NCBI RefSeq assembly: GCF_040537815.1 | Contig: NZ_JBEWSZ010000001.1 | Location: 1 to 64,000 of the forward strand | DNA length: 64,000 nucleotides | Direction of reading: 5' to 3' | DNA from: Mesorhizobium shangrilense | GTDB taxonomy: Bacteria > Pseudomonadota > Alphaproteobacteria > Rhizobiales > Rhizobiaceae | Part shown: positions 53,395-62,663 of the stretch, piece after piece | Numbering within the stretch: the stretch's first letter is position 1 | Layout of the letters: each line of letters starts with the position of its first letter | The notes under the pieces: generated by a model | What the model saw: only the letters and a program-made list of their open reading frames with translations | The model's database searches: none | Told to the model about the DNA's origin: nothing | Program-made: the position numbers and the translations under genes

Positions 53395-53403
53395 GGCTCA
53401 TGC

Positions 53404-53419
53404 TTTCATATATGAGAAA
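53404..53419. promoter_or_regulatory. Candidate Lrp-type operator
   Basis: TTTCATATATGAGAAA is a palindrome with one mismatch, 10 bp before the lrp-like start, in an AT-rich island; a related TTTATATGAAAA follows at 53439-53450. Two such sites in phase would suit autoregulation. Inferred from pattern. Confidence 0.4.
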
Positions 53420-53501
53420 AATAACGTACAATTTCTTCTTTATATGAAAAGAGACTACGAGAAATTTTTCATAACTGCAAGCGCTGCGTTGCGAGGAACA
53501 A

Positions 53502-54239
53502 TCAAGCCTGTGCGGTGGGTCGAATGACGATCTCGCTCACATCGACCTCGGCCGGTTGCTCGATCGCGAAGGCGATGGCGCGGCTGATAGCATTGGGGGA
53601 GATCGCGATTTCGCCCATGCGTTTTTCGATCTCCGCCTTGATCTCCGGATTGGTCATCGAGTCCGCGAAGTTCGTCTGGACGAAGCCCGGCGATATGTTT
53701 GTCACGCGTAGCGTGGGGCCGGCTTCAAGTCGCAAACCTTCGGCGATCGCCCGAACCGCGTTCTTTGTTCCCGCATAGACCGCCATTGTCGGCTTGATGA
53801 TCGGCCCCGCCGTCGAGAGAATGTTGACGAAGTGGCCAAAGCCCTGGCGGCGAAACACCGGCAAAGCCGCTGCGATGCCGTAGAGCGGCCCCTTTATGTT
53901 GATGTCGATCATCTCTTCCCAATCCTCGACGCGCAGGTCATCGAGCAGGGAGTTCGGGCCAATACCGGCATTGTTGATCAGAACATCGATCTTGCCGAAC
54001 CTGTCGCAGGCAAGAGCAACGAGCTTTGCAAGGTCCTCACGGTTCTTCACGTCCATGGCAAGACAGACTGCCTCGCCGCCCGCGCTCACGATGGTGCTGA
54101 CGAGCGCGTCAAGACGATCGGCGCGCCGAGCTCCGAGCACAACCCTGGCTCCTCGTTCGGCAAGCAAGAGCGCCGTTGCCTCCCCGATGCCGCTGCTGGC
54201 ACCAGTGATCGCGATGACTTTTCCCTTTATTCCAGACAT
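53502..54239 (-). CDS. Short-chain dehydrogenase/reductase (SDR)
   Basis: A 245-residue classical SDR. NAD(P) site TGASSGIG at residues 12-19, NNAG near residue 90, catalytic YAGTK near residue 155. It belongs to the YdfG/serine-dehydrogenase-like group, often acting on hydroxy acids or small ketones. It is divergent from an AraC-type gene (93 bp apart) and is its likely target. Substrate unknown. Confidence 0.9.
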   Translation of the reverse strand: MSGIKGKVIAITGASSGIGEATALLLAERGARVVLGARRADRLDALVSTIVSAGGEAVCLAMDVKNREDLAKLVALACDRFGKIDVLINNAGIGPNSLLDDLRVEDWEEMIDINIKGPLYGIAAALPVFRRQGFGHFVNILSTAGPIIKPTMAVYAGTKNAVRAIAEGLRLEAGPTLRVTNISPGFVQTNFADSMTNPEIKAEIEKRMGEIAISPNAISRAIAFAIEQPAEVDVSEIVIRPTAQA

Positions 54240-54332
54240 GATTGTCTCCTTTCACGATCTAATGTTGTGAAGGGCCCGTGGATTATCTATGCTCAAAGCT
54301 CCATCGTTTCGTCGCGATCGTCCAATCTTGCC

Positions 54333-55244
54333 ATGATCGATCCCTTATCCGATGTGCTTTCGCTTCTGGACATCCGGAGCGCGCGTTGCACGCGTCTCGA
54401 AGCGAGCGGGCGATGGTCGTTCCGCTTTCCCGCAAAGCCAGCGTTGAAGTTCGCGGCCGTTCTTCGTGGTCAATGCTGGATCACGTTGCCGGACGAGCGG
54501 CCCTTCGCACTTGGCTCCGGCGATACCTTTCTGCTGGCCAACGCCCCCGCCTATGTGATCGCCAATGATCTTTCCCTGAAGCCCGAAGACGGGATCTCGT
54601 CCTTCGACTGGGAGCATTCGAATGTCGCTCGGCACGGGGGTGATGAGACGGCTTTGGTCGGGGGAAGCTTCGTCTTCGTGGGCGGCAATGCGCAGTTCCT
54701 GCTCGATGCCCTTCCCAGGTTCATGCACATCCCGGAAGGCGACCGGGCAGCGACGATCCTGCGCGGCTCGCTGGCGGTGCTCGACGAAGAACTCGATGCG
54801 GCGTTGATGGGCTCGACACTGATGACACGTCGCATGGGAGACATCCTGCTCGTGCAGGCGTTGCGAGCTTACGTCGCCAGGGAAGGCATCGGCAGCACAG
54901 GCTGGGTCGGCGCGTTGACCGACCGACGCATCGGCTCTGCCCTCAGCCTGATCCACAATGATCCCGGCCATGGCTGGACGGTAAAAGAGCTTGCCATCGC
55001 TGTCGGCATGTCGCGTTCAGGCTTTGCGCGCCGCTTCAAGGAGCTGGTCGACCAGGCACCGCTCGACTACCTGACGCGCTGGCGGATGCACCGCGCCCGG
55101 GAGGCCATGCGTCGATCCGGGACATCGGTTGGTGGTCTGGCACAATCACTTGGCTACGCGTCCGAAAGCGCTTTCGGCAATGCGTTCAAACGTGTGTTTG
55201 GGCGTTCTCCGAAGCGACTCCTGCAGGGTGAAAACGCCGAGTAG
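54333..55244 (+). CDS. AraC-family transcriptional regulator
   Basis: A 303-residue regulator. The N-terminal cupin (Cupin_6-like) ligand domain starts MIDPLSDVLSLLDIRSARC; the C-terminal AraC helix-turn-helix pair is seen in WTVKELAIAVGMSRSGFARR and ESAFGNAFKRVFGRSP. Start ATG 54333. It is divergent from the SDR gene, which it probably activates. A longer upstream frame crosses the SDR gene and is rejected. Confidence 0.9.
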   Translation: MIDPLSDVLSLLDIRSARCTRLEASGRWSFRFPAKPALKFAAVLRGQCWITLPDERPFALGSGDTFLLANAPAYVIANDLSLKPEDGISSFDWEHSNVARHGGDETALVGGSFVFVGGNAQFLLDALPRFMHIPEGDRAATILRGSLAVLDEELDAALMGSTLMTRRMGDILLVQALRAYVAREGIGSTGWVGALTDRRIGSALSLIHNDPGHGWTVKELAIAVGMSRSGFARRFKELVDQAPLDYLTRWRMHRAREAMRRSGTSVGGLAQSLGYASESAFGNAFKRVFGRSPKRLLQGENAE

Positions 55245-55325
55245 CTATCGCGGCGCGCCTGGAACGATCACGGGCCGTCTCGTTCAAGTCGCGGCTCGGC
55301 TTCACAGTGCTGCCTGGAAAGTATA

Positions 55326-55565
55326 GCGACCGCCGTTGGCACCAGCATCGACGCGATGGCGGTCGGCGTGTCGATGGCTTTTCTCGACGTCAGCATCGTC
55401 GTGATCGCGCTTGCCATCGGGGCGGCGACCATGCTGATGTCGACCGGCGGCGTGCTTGCCGGGCGCTTTCTCGGCGCCCGCTTCGGGCGCTACGCGGAAA
55501 TTCTCGGCGGCCTCGCGCTGATCGGCCTTGGCAGTTCCATCCTCTACGAACACCTGACGGCCTGA
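55326..55565 (+). pseudogene. Truncated mntP (manganese exporter) remnant
   Basis: The frame encodes [20 protein letters not shown] and continues to a normal MntP C-terminus ([16 protein letters not shown]). It is the second half of the ~190-residue MntP manganese efflux pump. The first three helices are missing; the homology begins abruptly about 80 bp after the araC-like stop. Only about 79 codons remain, so it is unlikely to work. Confidence 0.8.
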
Positions 55566-55663
55566 CGCCGGCTGCGCCATCCGGCCGGTTCATCGCCGGA
55601 CCTTTCGCGGCGCGGCGCGGACCGCTACAGCTTGGTCGGACAGATAGCAGCGAAAGGCCGGCA

Positions 55664-56245
55664 ATGAGCAGCGTGCTTCCACAAATCCATCTGGTTCGGC
55701 ATGGCGAGACGGCATGGAGCCTGTCTGGCCAGCACACCGGCCGCACCGACATGCCTTTGACGCAAGCCGGGGAGGCGGCCGCGCGTGGCGTGGCGGATCG
55801 GTTGAAAGGCCTGTCGTTCTCCGCGGTGTGGTCGAGCCCGTCGCAGCGCGCCTACAACACCAGCGTCCTCGCCGGCTTCGGTGGGGAGAGCGTCAGGAAG
55901 GACGACCTGCAGGAATGGGACTATGGCGCCTATGAAGGGCTGACGACCAGGCAGATCCTGGCCGAGCGGCCCGGTTGGAACGTGTTTCGCGACGGCTGCC
56001 CGAAGGGCGAGAGCGCCGCCGACGTTGGCGCGCGGGCGGACAGGATTGTCCGGCAGCTGCGCGAAACCGGTGGCAACATCCTGATCTTTTCCAGCGCGCA
56101 TTTCCTGCGCGTGCTTGGCGCGCGCTGGGTCGGCCTGCGGCCGGAAGGGGGCGCGCTGCTGGTGCTCGATACGACCAGCGTCAGTGTGCTCGGCTATGAG
56201 CATGATCCGGGCGAGCCGGTCATTCGCAAGTGGAACCAGAGATAG
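55664..56245 (+). CDS. Histidine phosphatase (phosphoglycerate-mutase fold)
   Basis: A 193-residue protein with the phosphohistidine motif VRHGETAWSLSGQHTGRTD near residue 11 and the second active-site His in FSSAHFLRVLGARW. Size and sequence fit small broad-specificity phosphatases of the PhoE/CobC/GpmB group. Start ATG 55664 has GAAAGG upstream. Physiological substrate unknown. Confidence 0.88.
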   Translation: MSSVLPQIHLVRHGETAWSLSGQHTGRTDMPLTQAGEAAARGVADRLKGLSFSAVWSSPSQRAYNTSVLAGFGGESVRKDDLQEWDYGAYEGLTTRQILAERPGWNVFRDGCPKGESAADVGARADRIVRQLRETGGNILIFSSAHFLRVLGARWVGLRPEGGALLVLDTTSVSVLGYEHDPGEPVIRKWNQR

Positions 56246-56414
56246 GGGGCAGCAGCGCGGATCGAGACGCCGAAACGACGCCGCACCATTCCAGATAGAC
56301 CGGATTTTCTGCAACCCTGCGTTGTTTGCCAACGATCAGGGGGAGGCATACGGTTGAGTGCCCATCATCGGAATGCTGGGCGAAACGAGAAAAACAGCCT
56401 GGGAGGAATGGAAT

Positions 56415-56684
56415 ATGACGACGTTGTTCGTGCGGCATACCGTGTCCGACTACAAGGCCTGGCGCAAAGTCTACGACGCCTTTGGTCCCACGCAAAAAGC
56501 CAAGGGCGTGAAGGCCGAGAGTGTTTATCAGGCGGCCGACAATCCCAACGACGTGACCGTGACCCATGATTTCCCCAGCGTCGCGGACGCGCAGGCTTTC
56601 ATCAAAAGCCCGGATCTGAAAAAGGCGATGGAGGGCGCCGGCGTGGTCGGGGCACCAACCATGTGGATCACCAACAAGGCCTGA
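56415..56684 (+). CDS. Small ABM-like protein
   Basis: An 89-residue protein from ATG 56415 with GGGAGGAATGG upstream. The pattern MTTLFVRHTVSDYKAWRKVY and SVADAQAFIKSPDLKKAM is that of dimeric alpha-beta barrel (antibiotic biosynthesis monooxygenase-like) proteins, many of which have no known substrate. It lies between a phosphatase and a sigma factor gene. Confidence 0.7.
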   Translation: MTTLFVRHTVSDYKAWRKVYDAFGPTQKAKGVKAESVYQAADNPNDVTVTHDFPSVADAQAFIKSPDLKKAMEGAGVVGAPTMWITNKA

Positions 56685-56699
56685 GTGGCCGTTCCTTCG

Positions 56700-57740
56700 T
56701 CATAGCCATGCAGGCGGCAGGCCGAAGGCTCCGAACAGATCGGGGCCGAGCGGGCCGACATAGATCGTCAGCGAGGCGATGCCGCCGTCGGCTGGCTCGA
56801 TGACATGCAGCGAGTGGGCGCGCCATTCGGGCTCTTGATGACGGCGCGCATAGACGGCGACCGCGGGCTGGCCGTTGGCGCGGGTGGCGACCGGACGGTA
56901 GCCGGCGAAATTGCCCCAGACGGTCTTGAAGAAATCGTGGATCGCGTCGCGTCCCCTGTACCAGTCGCGCCATGGCGGCATATGATAAATGGCATCCTCG
57001 CGCAGCAGTTCGACGAGGTCGTCAAGATTGGCGGCCTGCCAGGCCTGCATATAGCGTTCGAGCAGCAGGCCCTCTTCGCGGTTGGGCCGCGAGCGCTCCA
57101 CGGGACGCCCCTGCGGATAGCGCATCGCCAGCGTCGCGCGGGCGCGCTGCAGGGCGCTGTTGATCGAGGCGGTCGTGCCGCCCAGCAATTGCGCGGTCTC
57201 AAGCGCCGACCAGCCCAGCACGTCGCACAGCAGAAGGGATGCGCGCTGCCGGGGCGGTAGCAGCTGGATCGCGGCGACGAAGGCAAGCCGCACGGCTTCG
57301 CTTGTTTCGTAGCGCGCTTCAGGACCGGGCTCGCCATCGGCGAGGTCTGGCAGTTCCGAGTCCGGGTAGGGCTCCAGCCAGGCGAGTTCGGCGGCCGGCC
57401 CGCCGGTAGCCCGCCCCTCGGTCGGCAGCCGTCCGGGTTGCTCGAGGATGCGATGCGCTGAAGACCTTGCCTTGATGGCGTTGAGGCAGCTGTTGGTGGC
57501 GATGGTGTAGAGCCAGCCGCGCGGCGAGCCGCGTCCGTCGAATTGCGAACGACCGCGCCATGCCTTGAGAAAAGTGTCCTGCACAAGGTCGTCGGCCTCG
57601 TGCAGTGAGCCCATCATCCTGTAGCAATGCAGCTTGAGTTCGCGGCGGTGCGCTTGTGTCAGCCGTTCGAAGGCCAGCCGATCGAGGATCGGCTGGCCCG
57701 TCGAGCCCTGGGGCTCGGAAGCGCCGGGAGCGTCCGTCAT
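56700..57740 (-). CDS. ECF sigma factor with SnoaL-like C-terminal domain
   Basis: A 346-residue sigma-70 family protein. Region 2 is at about residues 22-95 (HCYRMMGSLHEADDLVQDTF) and region 4 at about 155-205 (LPPRQRASLLLCDVLGWSAL). An extra ~130-residue SnoaL/NTF2-like domain follows (AIYHMPPWRDWYRGRDAIHD), which in this group modulates sigma activity instead of a separate anti-sigma factor. No anti-sigma gene is nearby. It follows an SDR gene on the same strand. Confidence 0.85.
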   Translation of the reverse strand: MTDAPGASEPQGSTGQPILDRLAFERLTQAHRRELKLHCYRMMGSLHEADDLVQDTFLKAWRGRSQFDGRGSPRGWLYTIATNSCLNAIKARSSAHRILEQPGRLPTEGRATGGPAAELAWLEPYPDSELPDLADGEPGPEARYETSEAVRLAFVAAIQLLPPRQRASLLLCDVLGWSALETAQLLGGTTASINSALQRARATLAMRYPQGRPVERSRPNREEGLLLERYMQAWQAANLDDLVELLREDAIYHMPPWRDWYRGRDAIHDFFKTVWGNFAGYRPVATRANGQPAVAVYARRHQEPEWRAHSLHVIEPADGGIASLTIYVGPLGPDLFGAFGLPPAWL

Positions 57741-57781
57741 GGCGAGCCTACCGTGGTGAATCCGCCGGCATCCTGCGCGCC

Positions 57782-58528
57782 TCATGCCGTCGCGGCAAGG
57801 CCGCTGCCGCTGACCGTGAAGGAGATGCCTTGAGCTTGACAGGAGGCGAGTGCGACCACGGCGCGTCCGACATCGGCGTGCGTCTGCACATCGGTCATGC
57901 TGGCGAGGAAATCCGCCGGGCTGATGCCGAGATAGGCCGAAACGCCAGCAATGCCGCCCTGGCCGACGCCCGTGCCGGCCATGATGCGCATCGGCGCCAG
58001 CGCCATGAAGCGCAGGCCGAGGCCAAGCCGATCCGACTCCTTCTGGCTGTGGGCGGCGAGGAACATCTGCATGCGCTTGGCGCCGGCATAGCCGCCGGAA
58101 TTCGGCGGGCCGCCGCTGAGCGCGGCGCCGCTGGAGATCAGCACCACCCGGCTCCCCGGCTTCAACCCCCCTTGCAGTGCAGCCTTGCAGAACAGGAACG
58201 ACGCCTTGACGTCCATCTCCCAGTTCGCGGAGAAATCCTCCCAGTTCTGGTCCTGCACGGGTGCTGATGGGGCCAGCGCGCCGGCTGACATCACCAGCAC
58301 ATCCGGCCGCAGCGCGGCGAAGACCGCATCGGGAGCGGCCTCCCGCGTGGCGTCGGCGACAAGCGTTTTTACCCTGGGCCGCTCCCAGGCGAGCTGTTTC
58401 AAATCGGCAGCGCCCCGGGCGACGGCAAGCACCGTCGCGCCCTCGCTCAACACGGTTTCGACGATCGCGCGCCCGACACCCCGGCTGCCTCCGACCACGA
58501 CGATATTGTGACCTTGCAACGATCCCAT
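57782..58528 (-). CDS. Short-chain dehydrogenase/reductase (SDR)
   Basis: A 248-residue SDR with GGSRGVGRAIVET at residues 13-25 as nucleotide site, LISSGAALSG, and catalytic YAGAK near residue 152. Residues ASCQAQGISFTVSG lie close to the end. It is 41 bp upstream of the sigma factor gene and probably in the same transcript; its activity may relate to what the sigma factor's extra domain senses. Substrate unknown. Confidence 0.85.
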   Translation of the reverse strand: MGSLQGHNIVVVGGSRGVGRAIVETVLSEGATVLAVARGAADLKQLAWERPRVKTLVADATREAAPDAVFAALRPDVLVMSAGALAPSAPVQDQNWEDFSANWEMDVKASFLFCKAALQGGLKPGSRVVLISSGAALSGGPPNSGGYAGAKRMQMFLAAHSQKESDRLGLGLRFMALAPMRIMAGTGVGQGGIAGVSAYLGISPADFLASMTDVQTHADVGRAVVALASCQAQGISFTVSGSGLAATA

Positions 58529-58866
58529 GGATCACCTCGCTGTTCCGGCCCGGACCATTCCGGTGCCTGATGATGAGGACAGCGGATGTGGGCGGAAATC
58601 ATCGGTGAGGGGCAAAAAACCTTCAGGCGATAGGCTTGGCTCGATCAAGCGGGCGCCATCCGGCGGGCTCCACCCCGTGGTGAGGAAGTTTTCCTGGGCG
58701 TCAAGAACAGCTTCTTGGCCAGTGCAATCCAGATTTTGGAACGGCGAACTGTATTTCGATAACTAGAAATTGATGAGTAAGTCTGTCCCTAGACTGGCGA
58801 CTTGCTTGAGGCTGTCATAAAACCACCAGACGGGGAAAAATCAATCGGTCACAAGGTAGCTGAGAA
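58529..58866. other. 338-bp intergenic stretch upstream of the secreted paralogues
   Basis: This separates the divergent SDR and secreted-protein genes and should hold both promoters. The part nearest the secreted-protein gene (58740-58866) is more AT-rich than its surroundings. No credible gene or clear repeat is seen. Confidence 0.35.
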
Positions 58867-59280
58867 ATGATCTGCCGTACGACAGGTGTCATGACTGCGC
58901 TTGCACTCCTAGCACTTACGGCCTCTCCGGCCGCCGCGTTTACGCACTCATCAAGCGTTGAAAAGAAAGCACTCTCAGGACAGGAGATTTATCTCTACGG
59001 AGGCTCGACACTTAATCCAGACTGTTCGAAGGCAGGTAATGACGATGTAAGGGCAACTTCGGGGCCAAGTCATGGAAAAATCAAGATCGTGCATGGAAAG
59101 ACTTTTGCGTTCTATCCCAAGAAGGATCAGCGCTCAAAATGTAATTCCCGGAAAGTTGACGGGATCAGGATTCTATACAGATCAAACGCCGGATTTAAGG
59201 GGCGGGATCAGGTAAATCTGTCCATTCATACATATACGGGGAATTCTTTCAGCACCGTCATATATATCAGCGTCGAATAG
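58867..59280 (+). CDS. Small secreted protein, tandem paralogue 1
   Basis: A 137-residue protein with a signal peptide (residues 1-24, TASPAAAFT). The mature part has two conserved Cys (NPDCSK, KCNSRK), so one disulfide is likely, and a pattern ending GRDQVNLSIHTYTGNS, suggesting a beta-rich Ig-like domain. It is about 60% identical to the next gene. I do not recognise a named family. G+C content is lower than in the neighbours. Confidence 0.75.
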   Translation: MICRTTGVMTALALLALTASPAAAFTHSSSVEKKALSGQEIYLYGGSTLNPDCSKAGNDDVRATSGPSHGKIKIVHGKTFAFYPKKDQRSKCNSRKVDGIRILYRSNAGFKGRDQVNLSIHTYTGNSFSTVIYISVE

Positions 59281-59423
59281 GCTTTCAGATGATGGACCAG
59301 GGTGCGTTGCGTCTGGCCAGTCACGCCATCGGCGTCGGATGGTGGACAAGCCTGCTTCAAGGGGTGGTGGCTTGCCCGAAGGTTCGCAAATCCACCAATG
59401 AAAACTCAAAAAGGGGAGCTGAA

Positions 59424-59831
59424 ATGATCCGCCGTACGACAGGTGTCATAACCGCGCTTGCGCTTCTTACGGCCTCTCCGGCCGCCGCGTTTGGCAACTC
59501 GACAAGTTATGAAAAGACAGCACTGTCCGGACAAGAGATTTACGTCTTCATGAACGCGACCCTGAACCCGGACTGTTCAAGCATGGGCAAGGACGAGGTA
59601 AGGGCGGTTTCCGGCCCAAGTCACGGCAACTTCCGGCTTGTCTCCGGGAAGATATATCCCAGCTTCTCCAAGGGGAATGTGCGGTACAAATGTAACGTTC
59701 GACAAGTTCAGGGAGTGAGGGGGCTTTACAGGTCAAAGCCCGGATTCAAAGGGCATGATCAGGTGACCTTATCGATCCATACATTCACGGGTAATGCTCG
59801 CACGGTGGTCGTAAGCATTAACGTCGAATAG
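59424..59831 (+). CDS. Small secreted protein, tandem paralogue 2
   Basis: A 135-residue protein with signal peptide (TASPAAAFG) and the same layout as its upstream neighbour: NPDCSSMGKDEVRAVSGPSH, then KCNVRQV and GHDQVTLSIHTFTGNA. The first ~45 bases of both genes are nearly identical, marking a recent tandem duplication, while mature regions have diverged. Start ATG 59424 has AGGGGAG upstream. Function unknown. Confidence 0.75.
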   Translation: MIRRTTGVITALALLTASPAAAFGNSTSYEKTALSGQEIYVFMNATLNPDCSSMGKDEVRAVSGPSHGNFRLVSGKIYPSFSKGNVRYKCNVRQVQGVRGLYRSKPGFKGHDQVTLSIHTFTGNARTVVVSINVE

Positions 59832-59845
59832 CAGCGACGCGTCGC

Positions 59846-60625
59846 TCAGTCACCCAGCAGCGCCATCTCCTCCGGCGTCAGGTGCCGCGCCGTGCCCTTG
59901 GCGAGGTCGCCCAGCTCAAGGCGGCCGATGGCGATGCGGATGAGGCGCTTGACCTTGATGTCGTGAGCGGCGAGCAGGCGACGGATGTGGCGGTTGCGGC
60001 CTTCGTCGAGCACGATCTCCAGCCATGCGGTGCGGCCGCCGCTGCGCAAAAGCGCGATCGAATTGGCGGTCAGTGTCTCGCCGTCGACCGTCGTGCCGGC
60101 GCGCAGCTTGTCCAACATCGTCTCATCCGGCACAGTGTCGACCTGCACATGATAGGTCTTGGGCAAATGCGAGGCCGGGTCCATCAACCGGTTGGCGAAG
60201 CGCGTGTCGTTGGTCATCAGCAGCAGGCCTTCGCTCGCCTTGTCGAGCCGGCCAACCGGCGAGACGAAGGGCAGGTCGAGCTCTTCCAGGCAGGCATAGA
60301 CCGTGTCGCGCTGCTGCGGGTCGTCGCGGGTGGTGACCAGCCCGCGCGGCTTGTTGAGCATCAGGTAGACCTTGCGCTCGGCAACCACCGGCCTGTCGTC
60401 GACGACGATACGGTCGCGGTTGAGGTCGACGCGGGCGGAGGCGTTGCCGGTCACCTTGCCGTTAACGCGCACACGCCCCTCGGCGATCAGCACTTCGGCC
60501 TGCGTGCGCGAGCACAGGCCGAGTTTTGACAGAGCGCGATTGAGGCTGACGCCTGTGATCGACGGCCTGCTGGCGGCGGGCTGGCTGATTGCGGGCCTGC
60601 GCCCGGTTGGTGTTCGTCGGGTCAT
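59846..60625 (-). CDS. rRNA pseudouridine synthase, RsuA/RluB family
   Basis: A 259-residue enzyme. An N-terminal S4 RNA-binding domain (SLNRALSKLGLCSRTQAEVL) precedes the catalytic domain with the essential Asp in VGRLDKASEGLLLMTND; RNRHIRRLLAAHDIKVKRLI closes the family signature. It isomerises a uridine in 23S or 16S rRNA. Start ATG 60625 chosen over an upstream in-frame start at 60685 because the extension is low-complexity. Confidence 0.9.
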   Translation of the reverse strand: MTRRTPTGRRPAISQPAASRPSITGVSLNRALSKLGLCSRTQAEVLIAEGRVRVNGKVTGNASARVDLNRDRIVVDDRPVVAERKVYLMLNKPRGLVTTRDDPQQRDTVYACLEELDLPFVSPVGRLDKASEGLLLMTNDTRFANRLMDPASHLPKTYHVQVDTVPDETMLDKLRAGTTVDGETLTANSIALLRSGGRTAWLEIVLDEGRNRHIRRLLAAHDIKVKRLIRIAIGRLELGDLAKGTARHLTPEEMALLGD

Positions 60626-60897
60626 GCTCACTGTGGTTCTGTCCGCTGCCCGGGACTGATGCCATGGCGGACGCGGATATCGCAAGGCGAATGCTCTGCC
60701 AACAAGCGTATTGTCCGATCATGTGTCATGACGCATTCGCCCACCAAATACGGGTGATATGCAAAGATCTGACATGGGAAGAATTCATCTATTGTTGTTC
60801 CGCAATGACGTGATACCTCCTGGGCGGATAAGTCCATCCGGACCAATGGCTACACAGTCACCCGTCCATTCATCTCTATCCTTTTGAAACGGTGATC

Positions 60898-61770
60898 ATG
60901 TCTCTTTCACCACTCCCTTTCAAATTGATCTTTGTCACCGGCAGCATGCGCAGCGGCACGTCGCTGCTTCATCGGCTGATTTCCACCTCGCCTGACGCAG
61001 GCGAACGCCTCGCACCTGCCCGCTACATCATGGATTTCATTCAGCTCTTTCATACGTATTCCAACAGTGAAAGCGCTTTTGTAAGCGACTACGCGAAGTC
61101 AAACGCCGATTTTTTGGCGGTCACGCGTCAGTTCGTCACGGATCGGCTGCACGACGCATGGCTGCATTCCGGAAAGCCGGCATGCCTCGTATTGCGCACG
61201 GTTGAAGTTGCGCCGACGCTGCCGCTCGTCGCAAGACTATTGCCCGAAGCGAAATTCGCCGTCTCCGTTCGGGAACCAAAGGACGTCATCGCGTCGATCC
61301 TGAAGGTTGGTGAAAAGCAACGAAAATTCTGGCCGAGGCGCGAGACTCTGGCGTCGAGCAAAAATCTCTCCCGCATGTGCAGGACTTACAATCGAGCGTA
61401 TCTGGCCACGGTCAGAACGCAGCGGTCGGATGAAGCACTCCGTAAAAGAATTGTTTTTGTCCGTTACGAGGATGCGGTGGCGGATCCGGCTGGCGCGCTG
61501 CGGGACCTATGGCGGCGCTTTGATATTGCGCCGGGATCGACAATCTTGACCGCGGATTCGGCGAAGCGCACGAGCATCCGACAGATCATGCTACATAAAT
61601 ACTGGCGATCCTACAAAACCGATCTTTCAGAAGCTCCCATCTCAGCTGCAAGTATCGGCAGCCATAAATCAGCGCTCAAGGCCTCCGAGATATGGGCCAT
61701 CAACTGGCGTTGCCGCATCCTTCGACGCCTATTTCAATATTCGGGCGGCGGTGGCAGCCTGGAGATTTGA
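60898..61770 (+). CDS. Sulfotransferase-family protein
   Basis: A 290-residue PAPS-dependent sulfotransferase fold. The 5'-phosphosulfate loop is FVTGSMRSGTSLLHRLI at residues 11-27, and the 3'-phosphate motif is AVSVREPKDVIASIL near residue 121. It would move a sulfuryl group to a carbohydrate, lipid or small molecule. Start ATG 60898; a GTG six bases earlier is possible. Followed by an acyltransferase-like gene and a P450. Codon usage is less GC-biased than in the core genes, hinting at acquisition. Confidence 0.82.
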   Translation: MSLSPLPFKLIFVTGSMRSGTSLLHRLISTSPDAGERLAPARYIMDFIQLFHTYSNSESAFVSDYAKSNADFLAVTRQFVTDRLHDAWLHSGKPACLVLRTVEVAPTLPLVARLLPEAKFAVSVREPKDVIASILKVGEKQRKFWPRRETLASSKNLSRMCRTYNRAYLATVRTQRSDEALRKRIVFVRYEDAVADPAGALRDLWRRFDIAPGSTILTADSAKRTSIRQIMLHKYWRSYKTDLSEAPISAASIGSHKSALKASEIWAINWRCRILRRLFQYSGGGGSLEI

Positions 61771-61831
61771 GCCTGCCAAAAGATATGTAGCAGAACTTGG
61801 CCGTAAATCGTCCTTTACGCCTTGAACATCC

Positions 61832-62632
61832 ATGCTGCGGAGTCATATTGAAACGATTGACGTTTCAAGGGGTGGACAGCGGTACGTGTCGGATGCGGTA
61901 AGCGGCGAGGAAACTATCGACTGCGCGACAATTTCGGTTGAACGGCTGGGGACCACCGACCGGAACCAGATGTTCTCGTTGTACGAGACCTACTATGACG
62001 CAACTGATCGTGATGGTTTCGAGCGGGATCTCTCGGAAAAGGATGGCGTTGTTGTTGTTCGCCGCAACAAGGCGATCATCGGGTTCTCGACCTACCTTGT
62101 GAGACGACATGCAATCGGCGCCGAGACGATCCACTATCTGTTTTCCGGTGACACTGTTCTGGACGCCTCGCGCTGGGGCGATCCCGTCCTGCTACGTGGC
62201 TTCTTCCGGGCCGCCGGCGCTGCAAAGGCCAGGATCAAAGGTCGGTTGTTCTGGTTTCCCATCATCAAGGGGCACCGTACATTCCGCATCTTGCCCAATT
62301 TCTTCCGCGAGTTTGTTCCGGCGATCGATGGAGACGCCAAGCCGGGACTGGTAGAGGTTCGTGATGCCATAGCCCGTGCGCGCTATGGACGATCCTTCGA
62401 CCCGATCACCGGTCTGGTCGACTTCGGTCCGTCGCAAGGCCATTTGCGAGATGAGTGGGCCGATGCGAAGGAGATCGCGGTGCGAAACCGTTTCGCGGCC
62501 TTTTTCCTGAAAACCAATCCCGGTCATAATCGGGGTGTCGAACTTGCTTGCCTGGCCGAGCTCGATGTGAAGAACTTGAAACGGTACGGGGCGGCAAGCT
62601 TTGCCAAAGGCCTTGCGGATGCATCGGCGTGA
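61832..62632 (+). CDS. GNAT-like acyltransferase, uncharacterised
   Basis: A 266-residue cytoplasmic protein. Residues 35-150 resemble an N-acyltransferase fold (FSLYETYYDATDRDGFERDL, DGVVVVRRNKAIIGFSTYLV, FFRAAGAAKARIKGRLFWFP). The class is inferred from this pattern, not from a secure signature. It starts 61 bp after the sulfotransferase gene on the same strand; the two probably belong together. Substrate unknown. Confidence 0.6.
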   Translation: MLRSHIETIDVSRGGQRYVSDAVSGEETIDCATISVERLGTTDRNQMFSLYETYYDATDRDGFERDLSEKDGVVVVRRNKAIIGFSTYLVRRHAIGAETIHYLFSGDTVLDASRWGDPVLLRGFFRAAGAAKARIKGRLFWFPIIKGHRTFRILPNFFREFVPAIDGDAKPGLVEVRDAIARARYGRSFDPITGLVDFGPSQGHLRDEWADAKEIAVRNRFAAFFLKTNPGHNRGVELACLAELDVKNLKRYGAASFAKGLADASA

Positions 62633-62663
62633 ACGGCGATGATGAGCTGGCGCGGCGCGCGGA

